Positions 55,049 to 64,000 of a stretch of 64,000 nucleotides of DNA are shown piece after piece. A program made the position numbers and the translations under genes. This DNA comes from Marinomonas flavescens (GTDB taxonomy: Bacteria; Pseudomonadota; Gammaproteobacteria; Pseudomonadales; Marinomonadaceae): assembly GCF_004352835.1 (NCBI RefSeq), contig NZ_SJSB01000012.1, positions 1 to 64,000 of the forward strand, read 5' to 3'. The notes under the pieces are model-generated. The model did not search any database and was not told the DNA's origin. It worked only from the letters and a program-made list of their open reading frames with translations. Position 1 is the first letter of the stretch, and every line of letters begins with the position of its first letter.

Positions 55049-56455
55049 TTAAAGGTTTTCTTCGGCAAACTCTGCCAATCGGCTTCGCTCTATGCCATTA
55101 ACGTGCATAACACTAGCGTATTTAAAGGACTTACATTTTTCAACAAGGTAGGTTAATCCCGATGTTAGTGGATTGATGTATTTGTTGTCGATTTGTGCAA
55201 GATTACCTAGGACAATGATTTTAGAATTGCTGCCTACTCTAGTAACAATCGATTTTAATTGAAACTGGGTTAAGCCTTGAGCTTCATCAATAATGATTAG
55301 TGCATTATTAAAAGAGCGTCCGCGCATAAAGTTAAGAGATTTAAACTGGATATTGGCTTTTTGTTTGACGTAATCAATGCTGCTAAAGGCATGCTCATCT
55401 GCGCCGTGTAAAATTTCTAGGTTATCATCAAAAGCGGCAAGCCATGGTGCCATTTTTTCTTCTTCGGTACCTGGTAAGAACCCAATATCTTCCGCCATCG
55501 GAGGTGTTGAGCGGGCCACAATTATTTTATTAAAGCGTTTTTCCTCCATCGTGACTTGTAGGCCGTAAGCAAGCGCTAGTAATGTTTTACCTGATCCGGC
55601 GGGGCCAGTCATGATCATTAGATCTGAATTGTCATGGCGTAGTAGATAAAAAGCCATGGCTTGCTCTAAGTTGCGAGGTTTAATCCCCCAAAAGCTTTGG
55701 TGCATGATGCTTTGTTTGTTGATGTCTAAGATATAGAGGAAGTCTTTATCAATGTTGACGACAAAGCCGACGAAGTCTTCATCGTCAATGATAAACATAT
55801 TGAGATAAAGGGTTGGCATACTGGATTTTTCAATTAAATGAATTGTGTGAAGTCCATGAGATTCGGTTCGTACGTTGTTAACGGTAGACCAAAAGCTATT
55901 GGGAAATTGAATATAGCCTTTGCTCATTAGGTCGACATCATCAAGCACTTTGTCTTTTCTATAGTCTTCAACACGCTCTAGACCTGATCCTTTGGCTTTA
56001 ATTCTCATGTTGATGTCTTTGGTAACAAGACAGACTGCGGCCCTTGGGTTGGTTGCTTGTAAGCTTAGGGCAACATTTATTATTCTATTGTCATTAGCGT
56101 GATCATGGTTTCCATTAAGAAAGGGAACGTTGTCGGTGTGGGTGATTTTCTGATCTGGAAAAACCGCGAGTGAGCCTTCGGTGGTTTTATCAGAAACGTC
56201 GTCTCCTGCGTGATTCGCTTGTTTGATAGGGACGCCACTTTGTAGTTCTTTAGGTGAGGCATCACCCACCATTTTATCAATGATATTAATAGCGAGTCGT
56301 GCTTCTCTGCTGACATCCTTATCGCGCCTATCTTTTATGACGTCTAGTTCTTCTAGAACAGTCATAGGGATAACAACTTTATGCTCTGCAAATGCATAAA
56401 TTGCTAAAGGGTCGTGAAGCAGTACATTGGTATCTAGAACGTAAATTTTTTCCAT
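55049..56455 (-). CDS. PIN-PhoH fusion protein (PhoH2-type ribonuclease/helicase)
   Basis: The 468-residue protein joins an N-terminal PIN nuclease domain (residues 1-~150: VLDTNVLLHDPLAIYAF with Asp 8, EELDVIKD, and VTKDINMRIKAKG) to a C-terminal PhoH ATPase (~235-465: Walker A MTGPAGSGKTLLALAYG, Walker B ALIIIDEAQGLT, sensor KIIVLGNLAQID). PhoH2 proteins unwind and cut RNA. It stands alone here, without the short antitoxin-like partner found upstream of mycobacterial phoH2. AAGGAG lies 9 nt before the ATG. The region between the PIN motifs (~75-125) is an unusually long polar insert. Confidence 0.9.
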   Translation of the reverse strand: MEKIYVLDTNVLLHDPLAIYAFAEHKVVIPMTVLEELDVIKDRRDKDVSREARLAINIIDKMVGDASPKELQSGVPIKQANHAGDDVSDKTTEGSLAVFPDQKITHTDNVPFLNGNHDHANDNRIINVALSLQATNPRAAVCLVTKDINMRIKAKGSGLERVEDYRKDKVLDDVDLMSKGYIQFPNSFWSTVNNVRTESHGLHTIHLIEKSSMPTLYLNMFIIDDEDFVGFVVNIDKDFLYILDINKQSIMHQSFWGIKPRNLEQAMAFYLLRHDNSDLMIMTGPAGSGKTLLALAYGLQVTMEEKRFNKIIVARSTPPMAEDIGFLPGTEEEKMAPWLAAFDDNLEILHGADEHAFSSIDYVKQKANIQFKSLNFMRGRSFNNALIIIDEAQGLTQFQLKSIVTRVGSNSKIIVLGNLAQIDNKYINPLTSGLTYLVEKCKSFKYASVMHVNGIERSRLAEFAEENL

Positions 56456-56752
56456 ACAGCATTACTCCTTGGAACAAAAAAATTGTTATGAAGTTTTGAT
56501 TGGTTAGAAAGTACGTGTTTGATTGGTGGGTTTGAAAAAATATTTAGGCGTAAATAATGTCGAGTGCTTGTATTAGAGGCACTTGGTTGAGGTTTTGTTG
56601 AGCGTTTTTCTTGCTGAAAAACGTTCAGAAAATTGTCGTGTCTGTTATCACGATAAAGTTTATTCAAGCTGAATCTCACTGTCTTTTGCTCGATTGTATT
56701 TTTAGTTTATGACAGCTTGATAGAAGATGCTTTCTTTTCTTATGATTAATTG
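56456..56752. other. Non-coding stretch between rpoD terminator and phoH2
   Basis: About 300 bp that should contain the minus-strand promoter of the PIN-PhoH gene. A short inverted GAAAAACG/CGTTTTTC-type repeat occurs near 56600-56630. Nothing else is recognised. Confidence 0.4.
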
Positions 56753-56791
56753 AAGATAAAAAAAGGCTATTGATAAGATCAATAGCCTTTT
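56753..56791 (-). terminator. rpoD terminator
   Basis: A perfect 14-bp stem AAAAGGCTATTGAT / ATCAATAGCCTTTT with a 3-nt AAG turn. Extra A's on its left give a T-tract on the minus strand. It lies 25 nt beyond the rpoD stop. Confidence 0.9.
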
Positions 56792-56815
56792 AATAGCAAA
56801 ATTTAGAACAATGAA

Positions 56816-58657
56816 TTATTCGTCTAAGAAGCTTCTTAGGTGCTCTGAACGGCTAGGGTGACGAAGTTTACGTAATGCTTTTGCTTCAATTTGACGAATT
56901 CGTTCACGAGTTACATCAAATTGCTTACCAACTTCTTCAAGGGTATGGTCAGTGTTCATATCGATACCGAAGCGCATACGTAATACCTTGGCTTCGCGAG
57001 CGGTTAAGCCTGCTAGTACCATGGTGGTAGATTCACGTAACCCTTCGATTGTTGCTGTATCAATTGGTGACTCTGCGCCATCATCTTGAATGAAATCACC
57101 TAGATGAGAATCTTCATCATCACCGATTGGTGTTTCCATTGAAATAGGTTCTTTCGCAATTTTTAACACTTTACGGATCTTGTCTTCCGGCATATCCATG
57201 CGAGCAGCAAGCTCTTCTGGTGTGGCCTCTCGACCCATTTCCTGAAGCATCTGACGAGAGATGCGATTCAGTTTATTAATGGTTTCGATCATGTGTACTG
57301 GAATACGAATAGTCCGTGCTTGGTCAGCAATTGAGCGCGTGATTGCTTGTCGAATCCACCATGTCGCATAAGTAGAGAACTTATAGCCACGACGATATTC
57401 GAACTTATCAACGGCTTTCATTAAGCCAATGTTGCCTTCTTGGATAAGGTCCAAGAATTGTAAACCACGGTTCGTGTATTTTTTCGCAATCGAGATAACC
57501 AAGCGTAGGTTGGCTTCTACCATTTCTTTCTTGGCACGGCGAGAGCGAGTTTCACCGATAGAAATACGGCGATTGATTTCTTTTAGCTGAGCAATCGTTA
57601 GGCCTGTTTCTTTTGAAACAGTACGAAGTTTACGCTGGCTGCGCATAAATTCAGCTTCGTTTTCTACAAGACCTGCAGCGTATCCTGCACCTGAGTCAAT
57701 TTGCTCTTGTAACCAAGTAGGGTTGGTTTCATTACTTGGGAAGCGTTTCAAGAACTCAGTTCGAGGCATGCCGGCTTTACGGACACACACTTGCATAATT
57801 AATCGTTCTTGATCGCGTACTTTATCCATGCGAGATCGAACGCGATTAACCAACTCATCGAATATTTTTGGAACCAGTTTGATTGGCGCAAAACTAATGC
57901 TGAGTTCTTCTTGCTTGCTTTTTACAACAGGATCATGTCTGTCGCGAGTTTCAAGCAATACTTTTAATTCTTCATAAATACGAGAGATGTCGTTAAAACG
58001 AAGCGCCGTTTCTTCTGGATCTGGGCCGTTATCCGTTTCTTCTTCTTCCTCGTCGTCAGAGTCATCGTCAGAATCATCATCAGCGTTATCTTTTTCTTCT
58101 TCGACAGGCGCTTCTTCGAGTAATTCTTCGAAGACAGGCTCTTCGCCATCCCCATCAATGAAGCCACTAAAGATATCGCTTAAACGTCCTTCTTCTTCTT
58201 TCACTCTGGCGTAGGTGTCGAGTAATACATCGACAGCACCAGGGAAATAAGAAATTGCAGACATGACTTCGCGCGTACCTTCTTCGATACGTTTTGCTAT
58301 GGCGATTTCACCTGCGCGGGTCAGTAGTTCAACTGTTCCCATTTCGCGCATATACATTCGGACAGGATCTGTAGTGCGAGTGACATCGCCTTCTACAGCG
58401 GCCAATGCTGCCGCAGCTTCTTCAGCGGCGGCTTCATCGGTCGAATCGCCTTCTTCCATCAGAAGGCTATCTTTATCTGGAGCAACTTCCGAAACTGTGA
58501 TCCCCATGTCATTGATCATGGCGATGATTTCTTCTACTTGCTCTGGGTCAGAAAGGTCATCAGGAAGGTGATCGTTTACTTCTGCAAAGGTTAAGTAACC
58601 TTGTTCTTTACCTTTAGCGATCAGCTCTTTGAGACGCGACTGTTGAGTGTCTGGCAT
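56816..58657 (-). CDS. rpoD: RNA polymerase primary sigma factor RpoD (sigma-70)
   Basis: The 613-residue housekeeping sigma factor has region 1.1 (1-~80) and region 1.2 [22 protein letters not shown] long non-conserved spacer carries a very acidic tract (alternating D/S/E, ~190-210). Regions 2.1-2.4 ([42 protein letters not shown]), region 3 and region 4.2 ([20 protein letters not shown] then [10 protein letters not shown]) follow. It is last in the dnaG-rpoD group, 113 nt after dnaG, with a strong terminator downstream. Confidence 0.98.
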   Translation of the reverse strand: MPDTQQSRLKELIAKGKEQGYLTFAEVNDHLPDDLSDPEQVEEIIAMINDMGITVSEVAPDKDSLLMEEGDSTDEAAAEEAAAALAAVEGDVTRTTDPVRMYMREMGTVELLTRAGEIAIAKRIEEGTREVMSAISYFPGAVDVLLDTYARVKEEEGRLSDIFSGFIDGDGEEPVFEELLEEAPVEEEKDNADDDSDDDSDDEEEEETDNGPDPEETALRFNDISRIYEELKVLLETRDRHDPVVKSKQEELSISFAPIKLVPKIFDELVNRVRSRMDKVRDQERLIMQVCVRKAGMPRTEFLKRFPSNETNPTWLQEQIDSGAGYAAGLVENEAEFMRSQRKLRTVSKETGLTIAQLKEINRRISIGETRSRRAKKEMVEANLRLVISIAKKYTNRGLQFLDLIQEGNIGLMKAVDKFEYRRGYKFSTYATWWIRQAITRSIADQARTIRIPVHMIETINKLNRISRQMLQEMGREATPEELAARMDMPEDKIRKVLKIAKEPISMETPIGDDEDSHLGDFIQDDGAESPIDTATIEGLRESTTMVLAGLTAREAKVLRMRFGIDMNTDHTLEEVGKQFDVTRERIRQIEAKALRKLRHPSRSEHLRSFLDE

Positions 58658-58770
58658 TCGACAACCTATCGTTAGAAATTCGTTTGGGAGTTTTCAAGCA
58701 GCGGATTATAACAAAATCAATCGCTTTTATCCAGATATTCGTCTTTTTTTGAACGAATTTTGGGTAATAG

Positions 58771-60753
58771 TTACGACTTTTTACGTCGTATTTGCTCTAT
58801 TCGATTTCGCCAATCTTGCTTGTCTTGTTCTGTATTTATGGAATCACTTGTTGTATTTTTCAAGGACTCCATACCAAGATTTTTTTCAAGCTTGGTAATA
58901 ACATCAATTACCTCTTGTTGCGGGTGAGGTAATTTGAGCTGAATAGGGGCATCTTTATGGTTGAGCAGGCGATAAATGGCCGATGATATTGCGGGGTCAT
59001 TTAAGTCAATTAAGAAGTGTCCAATATTTTTACTTGGCTGTTTGTAGAAATAGCGCCAGATCTTGCATAACACCTGTAAGTCGCCTTCTGCTCTATTCAC
59101 AATGGGATCTGGGATGTCGATTTCTTTAGCAATGTGTGGGTGTAATAAAAGACACAGGGAGGCCTTAGATAGGCTGTTTAGGCTAGGTGGTGCGGGTGGC
59201 AGGTTAGGTTCATCTTTTTGAAACTTACCTTTTTTAAAGGGTTTCTTAAATGTAGATTTTCTTTCGCTGCCATAGTCTGTTTGGGGTTCAGAATGTTGAT
59301 ATCCATCATATTCATTGAATGGTGGAGCCATATCATAATGGCTTAAATCTGGAGTGTCGGTATCGTAGCTATAAGGTTCAGGAGCTGACGCATTTGTATT
59401 GTTTGTGCTGACTGGTGTGGTGTTGGAGTACGCTGCGCTGTGGGGTCTAGTTTTTATACTCGTATTGCTTAAAGTCTCGCTGTCGATACCAGATTGTTCG
59501 CTAAGTTGGCGAATGAGTACGGAGCGAAAGGTTAATTCTTTGGGTATTTGCTGGATTAGGCCCATGGCATTGCGTGTGAATTGTGCTTCACCTTCTTCGT
59601 CACCTAGAGTCACTTGATTTCTCGCATGATCAAAAAGTACATGAGAAAGTGAGGACGCATCGGTAAGCCGGTTGTTAAATGCTTCTTTGCCTTCTTTTCT
59701 TACTAGTGAGTCAGGGTCTTCACCTTCGGGTAAAAAAAGAAAGCGAATTTGTTTTTCATCCTGCATGACTGGTAAGGCGGCTTCTAGGCCTCGTATTGCT
59801 GCGGCACGTCCAGCTTTATCGCCATCAAAGCAGAGCACTACTTTGCTAACTAACTTAAAAAGTTTGCGGATATGTTGGCTATTAACAGACGTACCTAAGG
59901 TCGCAACGGCATTGGTGATACCGTGCTGAGCAAGGACGATAACGTCCATGTAACCTTCTACAACGATGATTTGATCAAGTATGGGGGTATTTTGTTTCGC
60001 CTCAAAAAGCCCATAGAGTTCTTGGCTTTTTTGAAAAACAGGGGTTTCTGGGGAATTTAAATATTTCGGTTTCTCGTCACCAAAAGCTCGTCCACCGAAT
60101 GCAATGACGCGGCCTCGAGAGTCTCGAATGGGAAAAATAATGCGATCACGAAAACGGTCATAATAGTGACCTGGTTGGTCTTTTTTCTCGATTAGCATGC
60201 CGCCGTGGAGAAGTTGCTCTTGGCTTTCGGCTCGAGTTCCGATGCGTTTAAGTAAGTTGTCCCATCCAGGAGGGGCAAAACCTAAGCCAAATATTTTGGC
60301 TATTTGCCCTGATAGTCCTCTGTCTTTTGATAAGTAGTCTGTCGCCTTTTTCTTTTCCGTGCTCTGAGTTAGCTGCTCTTGGTAGAATTGCGAGCTTTCA
60401 GAAAGGCGCTTAAGGAGTTCGGCATTTTGCTCATAGCGATCTGGGGCGCCTTGATCTCGTGGTACTTCCATGCCGGCATCTTTAGCTAGCATTTCAATAG
60501 CGTCAACAAAATCTAGGTGATCGTGTTCCATTACGAAGGAAATGGCGTTGCCGCCTGCTCCACAGCCAAAGCAATAATAAAATTGTTTATTTGGATTGAG
60601 GCTAAATGAAGGGCTTTTCTCGTTATGAAAAGGGCAGAGGGCGCTGTAATTTTGCCCTGTTTTTTTTAGGCTAATACGGGACGCAACGACATCGGTTAAG
60701 TCGGTTCGAGCGAGTAACTCGTCAATAAACTGATCTGGTATGCGTCCCGCCAT
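58771..60753 (-). CDS. dnaG: DNA primase DnaG
   Basis: The 660-residue primase makes RNA primers for replication. The N-terminal zinc-binding domain has Cys40-His43-Cys61-Cys64 (CPFHNEKSPSF...YYCFGCGAGGNAI). The catalytic core includes the GFAPPGWDNLL region, RDRIIFPIRDSRGRVIAFGGRA and the TOPRIM motif IVVEGYMDVIVLAQHG with ALCFDGDKAGRAAA-type metal site. A polar linker (~430-530) precedes the DnaB-binding helical C-terminal domain. It lies 4 bp downstream of the yqeY gene and upstream of rpoD. Confidence 0.98.
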   Translation of the reverse strand: MAGRIPDQFIDELLARTDLTDVVASRISLKKTGQNYSALCPFHNEKSPSFSLNPNKQFYYCFGCGAGGNAISFVMEHDHLDFVDAIEMLAKDAGMEVPRDQGAPDRYEQNAELLKRLSESSQFYQEQLTQSTEKKKATDYLSKDRGLSGQIAKIFGLGFAPPGWDNLLKRIGTRAESQEQLLHGGMLIEKKDQPGHYYDRFRDRIIFPIRDSRGRVIAFGGRAFGDEKPKYLNSPETPVFQKSQELYGLFEAKQNTPILDQIIVVEGYMDVIVLAQHGITNAVATLGTSVNSQHIRKLFKLVSKVVLCFDGDKAGRAAAIRGLEAALPVMQDEKQIRFLFLPEGEDPDSLVRKEGKEAFNNRLTDASSLSHVLFDHARNQVTLGDEEGEAQFTRNAMGLIQQIPKELTFRSVLIRQLSEQSGIDSETLSNTSIKTRPHSAAYSNTTPVSTNNTNASAPEPYSYDTDTPDLSHYDMAPPFNEYDGYQHSEPQTDYGSERKSTFKKPFKKGKFQKDEPNLPPAPPSLNSLSKASLCLLLHPHIAKEIDIPDPIVNRAEGDLQVLCKIWRYFYKQPSKNIGHFLIDLNDPAISSAIYRLLNHKDAPIQLKLPHPQQEVIDVITKLEKNLGMESLKNTTSDSINTEQDKQDWRNRIEQIRRKKS

Positions 60754-60757
60754 AGAA

Positions 60758-61204
60758 TTAACCTAGTTGTGCTTTTACTTGTTTACTAATGGTTGCCATG
60801 TCTGCGCGGCCTTGCACTTGCGGTTTTACAATGGCCATTACTGCGCCCATTTGCTGCATTGAGCTAGCGCCAGTTTCTGCGATAGCTGCTTTTACTATTT
60901 CACCAACTTCGTTGTCAGTTAGTGGAGCTGGTAAAAACTCGCTGATGATTTTAATTTCGTTATGCTCTATTTCAGCTAGATCTTCGCGGCCAGCAGCTAA
61001 AAACTGTTGGTGAGAATCTTTACGCTGCTTGTTCATTTTATCTAGAACGGCTAGGACTCGAGCATCGTCTAGCTCTATACGTTCGTCAATTTCAATTTTT
61101 TTACACTCAGAAAGAATAGTTCGGATGGTTGTGACGCGCAGTTTATCTTTAGCGCGCATGGCATCTTTAATGGTTTCTGATATGAATTTTTTTAATGCTG
61201 ACAT
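60758..61204 (-). CDS. yqeY: GatB/YqeY domain-containing protein
   Basis: The 148-residue helical protein belongs to the YqeY family, related to the tail of the amidotransferase subunit GatB. It shows MRAKDKLRVTTIRTILSECKKIEIDERIEL, KQRKDSHQQFLAAGREDLAEIEHNEIKIISEFLP, and MQQMGAVMAIVKPQVQGRADM. Function is uncertain; a role in tRNA amidation has been suggested for the family. GAGGA precedes the ATG. It is commonly found between rpsU and dnaG, as here, and is 4 bp from dnaG. Confidence 0.93.
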   Translation of the reverse strand: MSALKKFISETIKDAMRAKDKLRVTTIRTILSECKKIEIDERIELDDARVLAVLDKMNKQRKDSHQQFLAAGREDLAEIEHNEIKIISEFLPAPLTDNEVGEIVKAAIAETGASSMQQMGAVMAIVKPQVQGRADMATISKQVKAQLG

Positions 61205-61242
61205 GAGTTCCTCTTTACTTTCTAGTAGGCAAATATATACGC

Positions 61243-61279
61243 AAAAAAAACGGCTAGTTTGTTAACTAGCCGTTTTTTT
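61243..61279. terminator. Bidirectional terminator between rpsU and yqeY
   Basis: A perfect 11-bp stem AACGGCTAGTT / AACTAGCCGTT with a TGTT loop is flanked by A8 on one side and T7 on the other. It should stop most rpsU transcripts before yqeY-dnaG-rpoD, as the internal terminator does in E. coli. Confidence 0.9.
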
Positions 61280-61348
61280 ATAAACCTAAATGCAAGAAGC
61301 GTCTAGGTAAACATTTGTTTTAAGCAAATTGCCAAACGGCATAGAGGC

Positions 61349-61564
61349 CTAGTACAAACGTTGGAATTTTTTCTGCTCACGAGAAACTTTCTTAGCGTGA
61401 CGTTTTACAGCAGCTGCTGCAGCACGTTTGCGAAGAGTTGTTGGTTTTTCGTAGCATTCACGACGACGAACTTCTGCCAAAACACCTGCTTTTTCACAAG
61501 AGCGTTTGAAGCGACGTAGAGCGATGTCAAATGGTTCGTTATCTTTTACTTTTACTGCTGGCAT
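61349..61564 (-). CDS. rpsU: 30S ribosomal protein S21
   Basis: The 71-residue ribosomal protein is highly basic ([20 protein letters not shown] then [21 protein letters not shown]) and full length. It helps mRNA binding by the 30S subunit. It heads the macromolecular-synthesis cluster, divergent from tsaD as in E. coli. Confidence 0.98.
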
Positions 61565-61946
61565 GTTTTTACCTTTAATAATGTTTTTTAAGTTTAAGTA
61601 TTCACAAAAACGGCGTGAATCATACCCGTATTTAATGGGCTTTCAAAGCGCGCTTTTGTTGAACAGAGCAGACCATCCATCAAGATGATCGATTTTTCTA
61701 ACTCTGAGCAGACTGATGTCGCGTCTGTAACTGTTAATTTTTTACCAAGAGTTGTGTTTGGTCCGCCATATTGCTTGCTTTGAAGCTATGTGCCAAACGA
61801 GAAAAATCACCTGCCTTTTAATTTAAACATTGAAAACGCGCATATTGTAAATGTTTTGACTGCGCCTGTCTAATCTGTTTTACAGTCTGCCGCCTTCAGA
61901 CTAGATGAGTTACAATATGGACAAACAGATTAATGAGATGGTGTAG
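61565..61946. promoter_or_regulatory. Divergent promoter region rpsU / tsaD
   Basis: The 382-bp non-coding region holds promoters for both genes. A TTGACT at 61857 could be the -35 of tsaD with a weak TTACAG-like -10 about 18 bp on. No other feature is recognised. Confidence 0.5.
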
Positions 61947-62984
61947 ATGAAAGTACTGGGTTTAGAAACGTCCTGTGATGAGACTGGCATTGCTATTTAT
62001 GACACAGAGAGTGGTTTATTAGCTCATAAAATTTACTCTCAAATTGCGCAGCATGCGGAATACGGTGGTGTGGTGCCTGAATTGGCGTCTCGTGATCATG
62101 TGCGTAAAACCTTACCATTGATCGATGAGGTATTGCTTGAAGCTGGCATGACGAAAAAAGAGTTGGATGCTATCGCTTATACCAGTGGTCCAGGTTTGGT
62201 CGGTGCATTGATGGCTGGGGCGACGATTGGACGTTCTTTGGCTTTTGCACTGAATATTCCGGCACTAGGCGTGCATCACATGGAGGGGCACTTGTTAGCG
62301 CCAATGTTGGAAGAAAGCCAACCTTCTATGCCTTTTATTGCCCTGCTTGTCTCAGGTGGGCACACACAATTGGTTCGAGTCGATGGCATAGGTAAGTATC
62401 GTCTACTTGGTCAATCTTTAGATGATGCGGCGGGGGAGGCCTTTGATAAAGCGGCTAAAATGATTGGCCTACCTTATCCTGGCGGCCCTCAAATCGCAGC
62501 GTTGGCGAAGCAAGGAAATCCTAATAGTGGGCTTAAATTCCCACGGCCTATGACCGATCGTCCGGGATTGGATTTTAGTTTTAGTGGTTTGAAAACGGCG
62601 TTTTTAACCGCTATTCATAGTGCGTTAGATGACGACCGTTGTGATGAGCAATTTAAAGCAGATGCAGCTTTGGCATTTGAAGTGGCCGTGGTCGATACCT
62701 TGGTTATTAAGTGTCGTCGTGCACTTGAAGCGGAAGGCTTGAAACAATTAATTATTGCCGGCGGTGTGAGCGCAAATCAGCGCTTAAGAGAACAGTTGGA
62801 ATCACAACTTAAAAAAGTTAAAGCGAGTGTTTTCTATGCTCGCCCTGAGTTTTGTACAGATAATGGGGCCATGATTGCTTACGCTGGTGCGCAACGTTTG
62901 GTCAATGGGCAGTCTTCTCCGCTTAATCTTTCTATAAGAGCTAGATGGCCATTATCTGAATTGCCCCCTATTGAGGAGTGCTAG
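61947..62984 (+). CDS. tsaD: tRNA N6-threonylcarbamoyladenosine transferase TsaD
   Basis: The 345-residue ASKHA-fold enzyme forms t6A37 in ANN-decoding tRNAs together with TsaB/E/C. It has [16 protein letters not shown] at the N-terminus, metal-binding [12 protein letters not shown] (His ~110/114), [30 protein letters not shown], and FSGLKTAFL. The C-terminal [12 protein letters not shown] carries the catalytic Asp. It is a universal single-copy gene. The tsaD stop is 2 bp before the folB ATG, so they are probably cotranscribed. Confidence 0.98.
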   Translation: MKVLGLETSCDETGIAIYDTESGLLAHKIYSQIAQHAEYGGVVPELASRDHVRKTLPLIDEVLLEAGMTKKELDAIAYTSGPGLVGALMAGATIGRSLAFALNIPALGVHHMEGHLLAPMLEESQPSMPFIALLVSGGHTQLVRVDGIGKYRLLGQSLDDAAGEAFDKAAKMIGLPYPGGPQIAALAKQGNPNSGLKFPRPMTDRPGLDFSFSGLKTAFLTAIHSALDDDRCDEQFKADAALAFEVAVVDTLVIKCRRALEAEGLKQLIIAGGVSANQRLREQLESQLKKVKASVFYARPEFCTDNGAMIAYAGAQRLVNGQSSPLNLSIRARWPLSELPPIEEC

Positions 62985-62986
62985 TT

Positions 62987-63352
62987 ATGAATGATATCGT
63001 TTTTATTGAAGGTCTGAATGTTAAGGCTGTTATCGGTGTATATGATTGGGAAAAAACCATTGAGCAAGAGTTGGTGTTCGATCTTGAAATGGAGCATGAC
63101 AACCGAGATCCTGCACAAGCCGATGATTTATCTAAAACGCTTGATTATGAGGCTATTTCAAATTTCATTATCGCATTTTGTGCTGAACGCCGTTTTGAGC
63201 TAATTGAAACCTTAGCTGAGCATTTGAGTGATGAGCTGATTAAAACTTTTCAGATGAATGCGTTGGTTATGACGTTACGTAAACCGGGTGCGGTAAAAGC
63301 GGCGAAGGCTGTTGGCGTTAAAATAGCGAGAAAAAAAGTAAGCGCTTACTGA
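62987..63352 (+). CDS. folB: Dihydroneopterin aldolase/epimerase FolB
   Basis: The 121-residue folate enzyme of the T-fold has DIVFIEGLNVKAVIGVYDWEKTIEQ with the conserved Glu, LSKTLDYEAISNFI, and RFELIETLAEHLSDELI with the second Glu, then MTLRKPGAVKAAKAVGVKI. It makes 6-hydroxymethyl-dihydropterin, the substrate of FolK and then FolP (also in this window). ATG 62987 has GAGGAG 8 nt upstream and is preferred over GTG 62978. Its end overlaps the convergent cca gene by 7 bp. Confidence 0.95.
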   Translation: MNDIVFIEGLNVKAVIGVYDWEKTIEQELVFDLEMEHDNRDPAQADDLSKTLDYEAISNFIIAFCAERRFELIETLAEHLSDELIKTFQMNALVMTLRKPGAVKAAKAVGVKIARKKVSAY

Positions 63353-64000
63353 TCGGTATGCTCGATAAAAGAGTTAGCTTGTTCATTTAGTGTGGTTATT
63401 CTGGTTGCTTTGAGTGCTAGGCCAAGCTCAGCGCCACTAAACCCTTGTTTCATTAAACTTGCTGCATTTATTTTGGCGATGCTGTTGCGCAAATCTAGCC
63501 ATTGATCTTGGTGAGTATTCGTTAGTAGGCTTAAAACCTCAATCAGGCGTTGGTATGGTTGAGGTTTTTTTATGGCGCTGACACTGGTTAGCCAGCTTTC
63601 CCATTGCTCGGCAGGCATTGGGATTTTTTGATTTTCTCTAAAATGGCGAACTTGCTCTGCTAACACTTTGAATTGATTTGGGCATTTTAGTTGTTTTTGC
63701 AGGCTTTCTAGTGCGCTTATTTGAGTGTGTTGGCACAGTAACGACCACCGTTGTGGTGCGGTTAAATGGGCTTGTTCTAGTTGGCATCGAATACGCTGGC
63801 TGGGTTGCCAAAAAAAACCTGGAAACAAGGCATCTAATGCGTTTGCTTTTTCAAGAACATCAAAAAAAACATAAGCATTAGGGGTTGAAAGCGACTTTTC
63901 TAGTTCCTTCCATACGCGCTCAGGACTTAGGCTAGAAAGCTCTCCTGATAAGCTGATCGTCTGCATTAAGCTGAGTGTTTCTGGGGCAATATTAAAGTCA
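63346..64000 (-). CDS. cca: CCA-adding tRNA nucleotidyltransferase, C-terminal part (cut by window edge)
   Basis: About 217 residues are visible and the frame stays open to the window end, so the gene's start lies beyond 64000. The first visible residues (DFNIAPETLSLMQTISLSG then ELSSLSPERVWKELEKSL) match the middle of class II CCA-adding enzymes, where the tRNA-binding helices begin. The rest is an all-helical region as expected. It adds or repairs the 3' CCA of tRNAs. The N-terminal nucleotidyltransferase domain is not in view. It converges with folB, a usual neighbour in gammaproteobacteria. Confidence 0.85.
   Translation of the reverse strand, partial: DFNIAPETLSLMQTISLSGELSSLSPERVWKELEKSLSTPNAYVFFDVLEKANALDALFPGFFWQPSQRIRCQLEQAHLTAPQRWSLLCQHTQISALESLQKQLKCPNQFKVLAEQVRHFRENQKIPMPAEQWESWLTSVSAIKKPQPYQRLIEVLSLLTNTHQDQWLDLRNSIAKINAASLMKQGFSGAELGLALKATRITTLNEQANSFIEHTDQ

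Noticed and set aside
57987..58214. Ser-rich open frame antisense to rpoD
   Set aside because: It is the complement of the acidic D/E tract of RpoD and has no independent support.

Overview
The window reads as a chromosomal segment of a marine gammaproteobacterium, most likely Marinomonas or a close Oceanospirillales relative. This rests on gene order and protein character, not on a database match. Supporting signs are the tpiA-secG-tRNA-rimP-nusA-infB-rbfA-truB-rpsO-pnp and rpsU-yqeY-dnaG-rpoD arrangements, a HexR-type site before glk-zwf-eda, an NhaC antiporter and moderate-to-low G+C.

Positions 1-9.2 kb are accessory in character. They hold a DoxX-like membrane protein, a thiol-peroxidase-like protein divergent from an AraC regulator, and a tRNA-Ile2 gene. 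After the tRNA comes a 2.8-kb insertion that ends in a decayed copy of the tRNA 3' half plus its terminator. It carries one unknown gene, cut exactly in frame by an intact IS3-family element with a 3-bp target duplication. Next come a solute-binding protein and an esterase divergent from a second AraC regulator, then a phytanoyl-CoA-dioxygenase-like enzyme (to 10.0 kb).

From 10.1 to 13.86 kb a visibly G+C-richer three-gene operon (nucleoside hydrolase, MFS transporter, ribokinase) sits between two ~64-bp direct repeats. It looks like a transferred ribonucleoside-scavenging cassette resembling the corynebacterial uridine cluster. After it come an unusual sensor kinase with a transporter-like N-terminus and its LuxR-type response regulator, rhlE, a flavin monooxygenase, an NhaC antiporter, a DMT exporter, and a TetR-controlled RND efflux pair.

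From 29.3 to 47.9 kb the content is core: prfC, erpA, yhbY, rlmE, ftsH, folP, glmM, tpiA, secG, tRNA-Leu(GAG), tRNA-fMet, rimP, nusA, infB, rbfA, truB, rpsO and pnp. A long leader hairpin precedes pnp. From 48 to 51.7 kb lie an LPP20 lipoprotein, a thioesterase, a DUF3080-like lipoprotein, a small unknown protein and a GAF-GGDEF protein.

From 51.7 to 55 kb is a glucose/Entner-Doudoroff operon (glk-zwf-eda) that lacks pgl. The rest holds a PIN-PhoH protein, the macromolecular-synthesis genes rpoD, dnaG, yqeY and rpsU on the minus strand, tsaD and folB on the plus strand, and the C-terminal part of cca running off the right edge.

Start codons were chosen by Shine-Dalgarno spacing and family N-termini. 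Several genes appear to use TTG or GTG (rimP, ftsH, pnp, rlmE, the DMT exporter, the monooxygenase).
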